Source: DLAJ01 sp023663615
Lineage (GTDB): Bacteria; Bacillota; Clostridia; Lachnospirales; Lachnospiraceae
Direction: 5' to 3'
Length of the DNA: 64,000 nt
Assembly: GCA_023663615.1 (NCBI GenBank)
Contig: JAMPHA010000001.1
Span: 682,001 to 746,000, forward strand
The notes below the pieces were generated by a model, which saw only the letters and a list, made by a program, of their open reading frames with translations, was not told where the DNA came from and did no database searches. Shown piece by piece: positions 51,430-59,078 of this stretch. Position numbers and translations under genes: made by a program. Every line of letters starts with the position of its first letter. Position 1 is the stretch's first letter.

Positions 51430-53943
51430 TTATTTTACCACAATTTTTTCCGTACGCATAGTTATCAGCAAAAACAATGTAGAAAAGCATAGCGGCATAC
51501 ACGGATTCGACACATATTCCGTCAGGCTTACGAGCAGGAATGCGCAGCCTGTCAAAAATACCGCAAATTGTTTTTCACTTCTCTCTTTTCCCGTCCAGAT
51601 CCGGTAAACGGCAAGAAAGATCATCAGCAGGATCAACAGGAGAGACAGTACTCCCGCCGGGATCCCAAAATCAAACGCGTTTTGAATAAACGAGTTGTGC
51701 GCGTGGCCGGATAACATTTCATACTCGCCGTCAAATCCCATCTGCGCATGTCCCGTCCACGTCAGATGTTCCAGATAATCCAGAAATATCGCAAGTCTGC
51801 CGTTCGACATTTCATTCAGGATAAAATCTTCCTCCTTCTCATCCGTTATCTCCGGCAGGCCTGTGATCTGCCCGGACGCCAGCTCCGTCAATACGCGGAG
51901 CGGCAGATTTCCTGACGCGTGATCCTCTAAATATTTCTCAATAAATTCCTGCGGAACCCACAGCCTGCCCGCCCACAGTCTCACAAGTGCCCTGACATTC
52001 ATATATCTGCCGGAATCCGGCGCCTCGCCCACCCTGACCGCTTCGTCAAAGTCCTCATCTCCATTCAGGTAGACCGGCTCGTTTACAACGGCAGGAACGC
52101 ATCTGGTCACCGTATAGACCACAGGCAGACTGATCAAAAGGGATGCCAGCATCATGCCCGCCACCTGCAGGTAAGACCGGAGTTTCGGTCGGTATACGAT
52201 CGCCGCGCCAATTGCCAGCGCAGCGGCAGTGCCAGCCACTGCCATCAGCGCCGTCCTTGGCATTGCCAGCGTGATATAGGCAAGCACGACGCCATAAGCC
52301 GCCCACCGTGTCCATGCTTTCCGAAACACGGTGCCGGAGTCCCTGATCGTCAAAAACAGACGCAGCAGTGCCGCTGCCGCCACTGCAGAAAGATAGATTC
52401 CCGTGCTTGCCACCGTATGAAACCACATCGGATACCGGTTAAACCGATAATAATGATACGGTCTGTGCAGACAGCACATCACGATCATCAGACAGAAATG
52501 CAAAAGCAGGGCGCCCAACATATGATGCACGATCTGATCCTTTTGTTCCTCCGTATAGTCCTGCATATAAAAAAGCGTGAACGTTACCGTCATCATAAAC
52601 GGCCACATCTTCCCAAGGCTATTGACCATCATACAGATGCACATAAGACCAAAGCACACCGCCAGCGGAATATTCAGCCTCTGCTCCCGCAGCTTTTTGA
52701 TATTCCGTATCGTATGAATGAGCACGATCCCCCACAAAGCCGCCGCCGCAACAAAGAGCCGCGCGACCTCCGTACCATGCTCTCCCCCGCCGTACAGCCT
52801 GCAATATACCATGCCGGCAGGAATGAGAAACAGACACCATAATACAGAAAATACATTGACAACCTGACGAAACTTTAACGTCAGGATCACAAAAAGACCA
52901 AACAACAGAAATACCGCGTTTCTTGCCAGATCCTGCTTCCACTGGATCGACGCATTGACGTAAGCTGTCCCCTCATAAAACAAACCGGTCAGACATAAAA
53001 TCTGCAAATAGTTAATCCAGAGCTTCCTGCCGCTCTCTTTTTCCTCTCTGCCTCTTTCGTTTTGTCTTTTTTGCATGTCCCCGATCCGCTGCGCGCCCTT
53101 ATGACAGGCATACAAAAGAACACCAAGCGCAATCAGACAGGCCGCAGTATATATAAGCATATCCCAGAGCGCTCCGCCGAACAGGCGCGCGATACAGAGC
53201 TGATAAAAACAAAATCCAATGAAAAGCACGCCCGCCGCAAGCAGCCCGATCAGACCGCCCCGCAAAAACTGCGGGATGCCGTTTTTCTTTTTTAACAACT
53301 CGATCACCAAAACAATGCCGACATAGAGAAGGCTCCCGCAGGCGATTACCCCTGCGATACATAAGGCGAGAAATCCGCCGGAATACTGCGCCGTATAATG
53401 AAAACGGATCAACATCGCCTGATTCTCATACCATGTCCCGGCATAGGAAAAGGCGCCGCACTCATCCAGCTTAAGCAGATCGCGGTCCGCATATGCCGCT
53501 TTCAGTGTGCCGATGCTGTCAAAATGCACATTGAGTCCAAGATAATAGGTGCCGCCGGGCGTCACATCCAGATCCGGCGTTATAAGAATTTCCCCATACG
53601 TCTCTATTTCAAAAAAATGAAGAACCTCCTGATACACGATCTGATATTCCGCATCGTACAGCGTCACAAACACCCGGTCCATGGAATGCACGTCCGCAAC
53701 CTCACAGGCTGCATGAATCTCTTGAAGATGACCTTCCTTCGGCATAAACGCCTGAAGCACGATCTCATCCATAGTCACAGTCCCTGTATAGGAAGGCGGC
53801 GTCTCCTCATATGCAGAATACACAGAATGATAAAAATACCGCAGCGGCCATACCATGAAACATAACACAGCCACAACCGTCCCTAAAATGATCTGCAATC
53901 TCACATACCGTAATAACGTTTTTTTACTGATCAGCCCAGTCAT
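51430..53943 (-). CDS. O-antigen ligase/Wzy-like membrane protein with N-terminal ectodomain
   Basis: The 837-residue protein has one N-terminal span (about 14-34), then an external domain (about 45-190) with beta-like alternation, then about twelve spans. Late in the sequence SGHAHNSFIQNAFDFGIPAGVLS is the signature of the Wzy_C/O-antigen-ligase family, with a large external loop before it (about residues 635-745). Such proteins polymerise repeat units or ligate glycan to a carrier on the outer face. The long N-terminal ectodomain is unusual; it may bind sugar or acceptor. A charged loop (RQNERGREEKESGRK) sits near 290-305. It starts immediately after the TAG of the frameshifted gene. Polymerase versus ligase cannot be decided. 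Confidence 0.75.
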   Translation of the reverse strand: MTGLISKKTLLRYVRLQIILGTVVAVLCFMVWPLRYFYHSVYSAYEETPPSYTGTVTMDEIVLQAFMPKEGHLQEIHAACEVADVHSMDRVFVTLYDAEYQIVYQEVLHFFEIETYGEILITPDLDVTPGGTYYLGLNVHFDSIGTLKAAYADRDLLKLDECGAFSYAGTWYENQAMLIRFHYTAQYSGGFLALCIAGVIACGSLLYVGIVLVIELLKKKNGIPQFLRGGLIGLLAAGVLFIGFCFYQLCIARLFGGALWDMLIYTAACLIALGVLLYACHKGAQRIGDMQKRQNERGREEKESGRKLWINYLQILCLTGLFYEGTAYVNASIQWKQDLARNAVFLLFGLFVILTLKFRQVVNVFSVLWCLFLIPAGMVYCRLYGGGEHGTEVARLFVAAAALWGIVLIHTIRNIKKLREQRLNIPLAVCFGLMCICMMVNSLGKMWPFMMTVTFTLFYMQDYTEEQKDQIVHHMLGALLLHFCLMIVMCCLHRPYHYYRFNRYPMWFHTVASTGIYLSAVAAAALLRLFLTIRDSGTVFRKAWTRWAAYGVVLAYITLAMPRTALMAVAGTAAALAIGAAIVYRPKLRSYLQVAGMMLASLLISLPVVYTVTRCVPAVVNEPVYLNGDEDFDEAVRVGEAPDSGRYMNVRALVRLWAGRLWVPQEFIEKYLEDHASGNLPLRVLTELASGQITGLPEITDEKEEDFILNEMSNGRLAIFLDYLEHLTWTGHAQMGFDGEYEMLSGHAHNSFIQNAFDFGIPAGVLSLLLILLMIFLAVYRIWTGKERSEKQFAVFLTGCAFLLVSLTEYVSNPCMPLCFSTLFLLITMRTEKIVVK

Positions 53944-54296
53944 CTATGAAACAATGATCCTTTCCGCCTCACGGCATTCGCTGGATGTCCGTTCCTGCGC
54001 AGCCGCCCGGCTCATTGCCCGTGGAAATACAAACGCGAGCAATAATGGAAATCCAAAATAAAAGTACAATACATATCTGACAAGCGCCGCAGGTCCCGGC
54101 AAAACCGTCAAAAACAATAAAAACACCAACATGCCATAAGCCGCCCGCCGGTACCGCCCCATGTCCGCGCGGAGGCATACTGGACACTGCCCTGCTTTTC
54201 AAGCTGTCCGCCGATTATCATGGCGGTTGAAAAGAGCGCTGCATATGCCATCGCATACAAAATGCTTCTTTTACTGATCCGCTTCCCTTTCTTCAC
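53944..54296 (-). pseudogene. Frameshifted small membrane protein gene
   Basis: Two overlapping frames together make one gene. The upstream frame starts at GTG 54296 with a GGAGAAGG site, encodes MKKGKRISKRSILYAMAYAA and a first span, and stops at 54108. The downstream frame carries on from about 54162 through two more hydrophobic stretches to a TAG at 53944, one base before the next ATG. Adding one G to the GGGG run near 54160 joins them into a protein of about 117 residues with no other change. It overlaps the GtrB-like stop by 26 bases. Size and place recall a GtrA-type small membrane partner, but I see no GtrA motif. A sequencing error or phase-variable tract is possible. Confidence 0.6.
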
Positions 54297-55233
54297 TCGT
54301 TACCTTCTCCCTGATCACAAACTGCGGTGAACGGTTCATGCTGATGTACATTCTTCCGATATATTCCCCGATCAGACCAAGCATCAGCATGATCATCCCC
54401 CCGATAAATACGAGCGCTGACATCAGGGAGCTGAAGCCGAGCGGAACGATCGGATTCACAAACTTTTTAATGACCGTATAAATACCGTACAGAAACCCTG
54501 CCGCCGCGGTCAGCACGCCGATCACGGTCGCGATGCGCAGCGGCTTGATCGAGAACGCGGTAAACCCGTTAAACCAGAGCGCGAGCAGCTTTTTCATCGT
54601 ATAGCCGGAGTTTCCTACCTCGCGTTCCCTGTGCGTTACATCCACATTAGAAATATTCTTGGTCGCGCGCAGCACCAGTCCGATCACATAGGGATAGCAG
54701 TTCTCGTAATGCAGCATATCCTCCACAATAAAGCGTTTTGCCGCAAAATAGCTGGAAATATACAGCTCCTTCGGCTTCCCTAACATGATCCGCGTCATCC
54801 ACTCGTTGACCTTACTGCCAAAATTACGGAATGTCGAATGTTTCTTCTGCGTATAGCGCGCATACACGACATCACTTCCTTCTTCGATCCCGGAAAGAAG
54901 CTTCCCGACCTCGTTTGCCGGCGTCTGCCCGTCGTCGTCCAGGCAGACGATAATATCCCCCCGCACCTCATGAAAGCCCGCCATCAATGCTGCATGCTGG
55001 CCGAAGTTCTTTGCAAGACCAATTCCCGTTACGCAGGGTACTTCTTTCACGATCCGCCGGATCACCTCCATCGTATCGTCCGGCGAAGCGTCGTTGACAA
55101 GCACGATCTCATATGCGTACCCGGACAGCTGCGCCATCGTCTCACGGATCTCCTGCACAACGCCCGGCAGCGTCAGCGCCGAACGGTAACAGGGTATCAC
55201 AAAACTCACGATCGTCTTTTTCCCATCTTTCAT
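54271..55233 (-). CDS. gtrB: GtrB/DPM1-like polyprenyl-phosphate glycosyltransferase
   Basis: ATG 55233 follows AAGGTGG by eight bases; a GTG four codons upstream has no site. The 320-residue protein has a GT2 domain with VSFVIPCYRSALTLP, VLVNDASPDDTMEVI, GLAKNFGQHAALMAG and VCLDDDGQTP, then two C-terminal spans (about 235-295). This is the GtrB/ArnC/DPM synthase plan. It moves a sugar from a nucleotide to polyprenyl phosphate, the donor for GT-C enzymes on the outer face, such as those at 55855-57798 and 25166-26740. The usual GtrA flippase is not seen, though a broken small membrane gene follows. The sugar is unknown. Confidence 0.87.
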   Translation of the reverse strand: MKDGKKTIVSFVIPCYRSALTLPGVVQEIRETMAQLSGYAYEIVLVNDASPDDTMEVIRRIVKEVPCVTGIGLAKNFGQHAALMAGFHEVRGDIIVCLDDDGQTPANEVGKLLSGIEEGSDVVYARYTQKKHSTFRNFGSKVNEWMTRIMLGKPKELYISSYFAAKRFIVEDMLHYENCYPYVIGLVLRATKNISNVDVTHREREVGNSGYTMKKLLALWFNGFTAFSIKPLRIATVIGVLTAAAGFLYGIYTVIKKFVNPIVPLGFSSLMSALVFIGGMIMLMLGLIGEYIGRMYISMNRSPQFVIREKVTSEEREADQ

Positions 55234-55312
55234 CGTATTTTCCACCTTCTGTCATGCTGCATAGGCAGCGGAATTACGTCGCAAACGGCGCCGCACCCCA
55301 CACCGCACGCCC

Positions 55313-55852
55313 TCATCTTCTCTCCTCAGGATTGATCGCCGCCATCAGGACGACGTCACGGAAACTACCCTGCAAAAACACATCGTCGCGCAGGCACGCC
55401 TCCTCGACAAACCCCGCGCGCGCATAACTTTTCCGCGCCCTCTCATTGTCCGACAGCACGCGCAGCATCACGCGGTGCAGCGCCAGTTCGTGAAACGCGT
55501 AATCGAGCGCAAGATGTGCCGCTTCCGTCCCAAGCCCCTTGCCGAGCGCCGTCTCTTCCCCGATAAAGATCCCATATTCCGCCTTGCGGTGCTCTCTGTC
55601 AATATCCCTGAAATAAACGCTTCCGACCGCGCGTTCATCCTGCGCAAGACAGATCATCATCTGCACGACGCGTCCGGTCTCCACCTGCGTTTTTATCCAT
55701 TCTAAATGTCCCTCGCGCGTAAACGGCTTCTGATAAATAAACCGCTCCCGCACAAAAGCTTCATTCCTCCATACAACGATCCGGTCCGTATCCTCTTTTG
55801 TCATCATCCTGAGGCAGACCTTTTTGCCTCTGCGAATCCATTGCTTATCCAC
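55313..55852 (-). CDS. GNAT acetyltransferase, PseH- or WecD-like
   Basis: I place the start at GTG 55852, two bases past the upstream stop and six after GGGGGA; the frame runs 54 bases further into the upstream gene. The 179-residue protein is a GNAT enzyme of the RimJ/PseH kind: KVCLRMMTKEDTDRIVVWRN, AVGSVYFRDIDREHRKAEYGIFIGE, GKGLGTEAAHLALDYAF as the acetyl-CoA loop, and VLSDNERARKSYARAGF. PseH acetylates the C4 amine in pseudaminic acid synthesis, and PseC, F, I and G are all upstream. WecD acetylates dTDP-Fuc4N, and a WecE homologue is two genes upstream. I favour PseH from its look, not decisively. Confidence 0.72.
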   Translation of the reverse strand: MDKQWIRRGKKVCLRMMTKEDTDRIVVWRNEAFVRERFIYQKPFTREGHLEWIKTQVETGRVVQMMICLAQDERAVGSVYFRDIDREHRKAEYGIFIGEETALGKGLGTEAAHLALDYAFHELALHRVMLRVLSDNERARKSYARAGFVEEACLRDDVFLQGSFRDVVLMAAINPEERR

Positions 55853-55854
55853 TG

Positions 55855-57798
55855 TCAGTCCCCCAACGATACCGAGTACGCTTTCTGCGAGGTCCGCTGC
55901 ATACACGAAATGTCGCCGTGCCCGGTCTCATAATCAAAGTACAGTTTACAAATGTAAAAGCGCCTCTGCCCGCCCGCGTCCACGACATCCTCCCGCGCTG
56001 CCCTGACATCATACCCCTTAGAACGATAATATGCCACCATCCAATCCGTTCCACGGTCCTCGCGCGTTACAAAATACAGATTATTCATATGCAGCAGATC
56101 CGACTCGATATTTCCGATGCCGTAGCGGCTCAGTTTTTCCGCATAGATCGGACTTTTTGCCGCCCAGCCCCCGCACAATTCATAATTGCGGTAGCTGTTA
56201 TCCGCCGGAAACATCCGCTCGGAGTACGCCACAGTGGAATAGACATCCAACAGGTAAAAATTTTCCTCATGGTCTGCAAAATAGGTATGCATCTGCTCCC
56301 ATTCCGCATTGACACGCTCCCTGCGGCTCTGCTCTTCTTCCACTTCCCGGATGCTTCGAAGAGCAGGCACGAGTACGATCGCAGTCAGGACGAGCAGGAC
56401 CGTCGCGCGCCAGAATCTGCGGTACATCGGAAGATAGGGCGCACGCGCGCGCTTTCGGACCGCATCGTTCCCTGAGGGTTCCGCGCGTCCGGCACGGTCG
56501 TCCGTTCTTCTTTGCGAAAGCTTTCTCCGGTAATCTGCATAATATGCATCCATCTGGCACGCCAACATGGCAAACAGGATCAAAACCTCGCAGAGATAAA
56601 GAGAAACCGTGATCCGTTCCGGCGCACGTCCCCGCATGATCAGATACATCCAGCTGACCGTGCGCATGAATGCCAAAAGCGCCAGTTTCCATGGCACGGA
56701 ATAATCCCACTGCATCATAGCAGTCAGAAAGATCAGGATATACAACGCTATGACAAGATACGTCCACACACCGTCCCCGGCATGTAACAACCGATACAGA
56801 TACTCGCGGATCCCCTCATAAAGACCGTGCTTAAAATAGGGTTTGCCAAGCTCCGTTCGATTATAATCCACCAGGCTGAGTAATACATCCGCATCCAGCG
56901 ACTCATCCAGCGCGAAATTGTAATTGGCAAGCAGCTCCACTTGTGCCTCATCCAGACCAAGCTGCCTATAGTATGCCCTGTTTTGCGCATAATCGGGCGG
57001 TTTCTCCTGAAAATCATACAGTTCCGTCCGGTAGTCAAAAAAGCGGTTAAATTCCTCCCAATCGTCCCCGCTGTATGCCGCCGCATTCAAAAGCAGACCG
57101 ATTCCCATTCCCGCGGCGACAACAGCTGGCGTTGTCAAATATTTGAACAGATTCTGAACGCCGAACATCGCCGTATGCGTATGTTTCGCGCCACGCGACC
57201 ATTTCGCGATCCCTGCCGCCCCGATGAGCGGGCAAAGCAGCAGCATCATCTCCGTCCGCACATAAAACCCCAGAATCACGAGGATCATACTGATGATATT
57301 TTTACGGATAAACCGACCGGCGGAAAGCTCGTCGTCCGTCGTATAAAAAAGAAAAATGCCCGTCGCCGCAAGCAGCGCACAGGTAACGGAATACTGCACA
57401 TAAACAAGCTCCCACAGCAGCAATCCCACGCATAGAAGAATTTGAAATAAAAGCAGGATACTTTTTTTTACGATCCCGCCTGCAAAAGACATCATACGCT
57501 TCCCGATCAGGAAAAAGCACAACGCATGACAGGCGCACAAAAAAATGCCGTACCATGGCAGCGTCGGCGAAAAGCGGTACAAAACGCTGATCAAAAAGCC
57601 CGCCGGATACAGCATTTGAATGTTTCTTCCCTCCGGCGTCCCCGTATAGGTTCCCGCCAGAATATCCTTGATCAGGACATCATCGTTGAGGTCATAATAG
57701 CAGTCGTAAAAATAACCTACGGCGATCGCACATAGCAGCGTCACCGCAAGCGCAAAGAGCATATCGCGGATCGCCCTTAATTTCTGCTCCTCTTTCAT
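55855..57798 (-). CDS. GT-C-like polytopic membrane glycosyltransferase
   Basis: The 647-residue protein has a first span then CYYDLNDDVLIKDILAG, an acidic loop typical of GT-C active sites, followed by about nine spans, a hydrophilic stretch (about residues 425-460, rich in R, D, G) and a soluble C-terminal domain of about 150 residues (490-647). The start overlaps the WecE-type stop by ATGA, so translation is coupled. Its neighbour GtrB-like enzyme is a plausible source of its polyprenyl-phosphate donor. I do not recognise the family beyond this layout. Confidence 0.55.
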   Translation of the reverse strand: MKEEQKLRAIRDMLFALAVTLLCAIAVGYFYDCYYDLNDDVLIKDILAGTYTGTPEGRNIQMLYPAGFLISVLYRFSPTLPWYGIFLCACHALCFFLIGKRMMSFAGGIVKKSILLLFQILLCVGLLLWELVYVQYSVTCALLAATGIFLFYTTDDELSAGRFIRKNIISMILVILGFYVRTEMMLLLCPLIGAAGIAKWSRGAKHTHTAMFGVQNLFKYLTTPAVVAAGMGIGLLLNAAAYSGDDWEEFNRFFDYRTELYDFQEKPPDYAQNRAYYRQLGLDEAQVELLANYNFALDESLDADVLLSLVDYNRTELGKPYFKHGLYEGIREYLYRLLHAGDGVWTYLVIALYILIFLTAMMQWDYSVPWKLALLAFMRTVSWMYLIMRGRAPERITVSLYLCEVLILFAMLACQMDAYYADYRRKLSQRRTDDRAGRAEPSGNDAVRKRARAPYLPMYRRFWRATVLLVLTAIVLVPALRSIREVEEEQSRRERVNAEWEQMHTYFADHEENFYLLDVYSTVAYSERMFPADNSYRNYELCGGWAAKSPIYAEKLSRYGIGNIESDLLHMNNLYFVTREDRGTDWMVAYYRSKGYDVRAAREDVVDAGGQRRFYICKLYFDYETGHGDISCMQRTSQKAYSVSLGD

Positions 57799-58940
57799 AC
57801 GCGGTAGAACTCCTTCACCCTGCCTGCGATCTCGATTACTTCCTCCGGCGCAAGCTCATAATACATCGGCAGACGCACCAGACGCTCGCTTTCTCTTGTC
57901 GTATAGCGGTCCTCCCCAAAAAATGTTCCGAACAGCTTTCCCGCCGGCGCCGTATGGAGCGGCACATAATGGAATACCGCCATTATCCCGTTTTCTCCCA
58001 GAAAACGGATCAATTCCGTGCGCTCCTCAATATCCTTTGTCTTGATATAGTACATATGCCCGTTGCTCACGCACCCGTCGGGAATATACGGGCGTTCGAT
58101 CAGTCCCCTGTCCGCAAGCGGAGCAAGCTCTTCCTCATACAGACGGTACAGGGAAAGCCGTTTCTCATTGATCTCGTCCGCCATTTCCAGCTGCGCCCAC
58201 AGATACGCGGCATTCATGTCGCCCGGCAGATAGGAGGAACCAAAATTCTTCCATGTATATTTATCCACCTGCCCGCGATAATATTTCGCGCGGTCCGTCC
58301 CTTTTTCGCGCAGGATCTCCGCTTCCTCAATGAATCTGCAGTTCTTGATGAGCAGCGCGCCGCCCTCCCCCATGCTGTAATTCTTCGTCTCATGGAAGCT
58401 GTAGCAGCCAAAATCGCCGATCGTTCCCAGCGCGCGTCCCTTATACGTCGAGAGCACCGCCTGCGCCGCATCTTCGATGACATACAGTCCGTGCCGCGCC
58501 GCAATGTCCATGATCGTATCCATCTCACAGGCAACGCCCGCATAATGAACTGGCACGATCGCCTTTGTCTTTTCTGTCACAGCGGCTTCGATCAGCGTCT
58601 CGTCAATATTCATCGTGTCCGGACGAATATCGACAAACACCGGCTTCGCGCCGCGTAACACAAACGCGTTTGCCGTTGAGACAAACGTATAGGACGGCAT
58701 GATGACCTCGTCGCCCGGCTTAATACCGCACAAAAGCGCCGCGAGTTCCGTCGCGTGCGTACAGGACGTCGTCAAAAGACTTTTAGCCGTACCCGTGCGC
58801 TCCTCAATCCACCGGTCGCACTTCTTGGTGAAAGGACCGTCTCCACAGATCTTGCGGTTCTTTGTCACCGCCTCGGTAATGTATTCGATCTCTTTGCCCG
58901 TATATGGAGGCTTATTAAAAGGAATCCGTATGTCCGCCAT
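57795..58940 (-). CDS. wecE: dTDP-4-amino-4,6-dideoxygalactose transaminase (WecE)
   Basis: The 381-residue PLP enzyme is very close to enterobacterial WecE/RffA along its length: IPFNKPPYTGKEIEYI, CGDGPFTKKCDRWIE, VIMPSYTFVSTANAFVLRGA, RPDTMNIDETLIEAA, SFHETKNYSMGEGGA with the Schiff-base lysine K186, RGQVDKYTWKNFGSSY and AVFHYVPLH. WecE aminates dTDP-4-keto-6-deoxyglucose to dTDP-Fuc4N, acetylated by WecD for enterobacterial common antigen. RmlA and RmlB for the substrate are not in the window. AGGAG lies ten bases before the ATG. This is the most specific of the six DegT-family assignments. Confidence 0.9.
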   Translation of the reverse strand: MADIRIPFNKPPYTGKEIEYITEAVTKNRKICGDGPFTKKCDRWIEERTGTAKSLLTTSCTHATELAALLCGIKPGDEVIMPSYTFVSTANAFVLRGAKPVFVDIRPDTMNIDETLIEAAVTEKTKAIVPVHYAGVACEMDTIMDIAARHGLYVIEDAAQAVLSTYKGRALGTIGDFGCYSFHETKNYSMGEGGALLIKNCRFIEEAEILREKGTDRAKYYRGQVDKYTWKNFGSSYLPGDMNAAYLWAQLEMADEINEKRLSLYRLYEEELAPLADRGLIERPYIPDGCVSNGHMYYIKTKDIEERTELIRFLGENGIMAVFHYVPLHTAPAGKLFGTFFGEDRYTTRESERLVRLPMYYELAPEEVIEIAGRVKEFYRV

Positions 58941-58990
58941 ATGATTTCTACTCCTACTGTCTGCTGGAACATATTTCCATCAGTTCATAG

Positions 58991-59078
58991 CATTATATCA
59001 TGAATCTTCGATTCATGATAACATTCGCCGTTCGCCGAATGCACAAGTGCATTCTTCTCACTTGCGCTCATTATATCA
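58991..59078. repeat. Hairpin cluster flanked by 10-base direct repeats
   Basis: CATTATATCA occurs at 58991-59000 and 59069-59078. Between or overlapping them lie a perfect 11-bp stem with a 3-base loop (58996-59020), a 6-bp stem (59022-59041) and an 8-bp stem (59037-59054). The last two share 59037-59041 and so cannot form together. The right direct repeat contains the stop codon of the PseI-PseG gene. It may be a small mobile hairpin element or an RNA control site. Confidence 0.65.

Noticed and set aside
51430..51460. TGGTAAAATAA promoter-like sequence similar to the one at 30184-30212
   Set aside because: Here the bases are the last codons of the polymerase/ligase-like gene (KIVVK-stop) and no -35 is present, so the match is probably chance.
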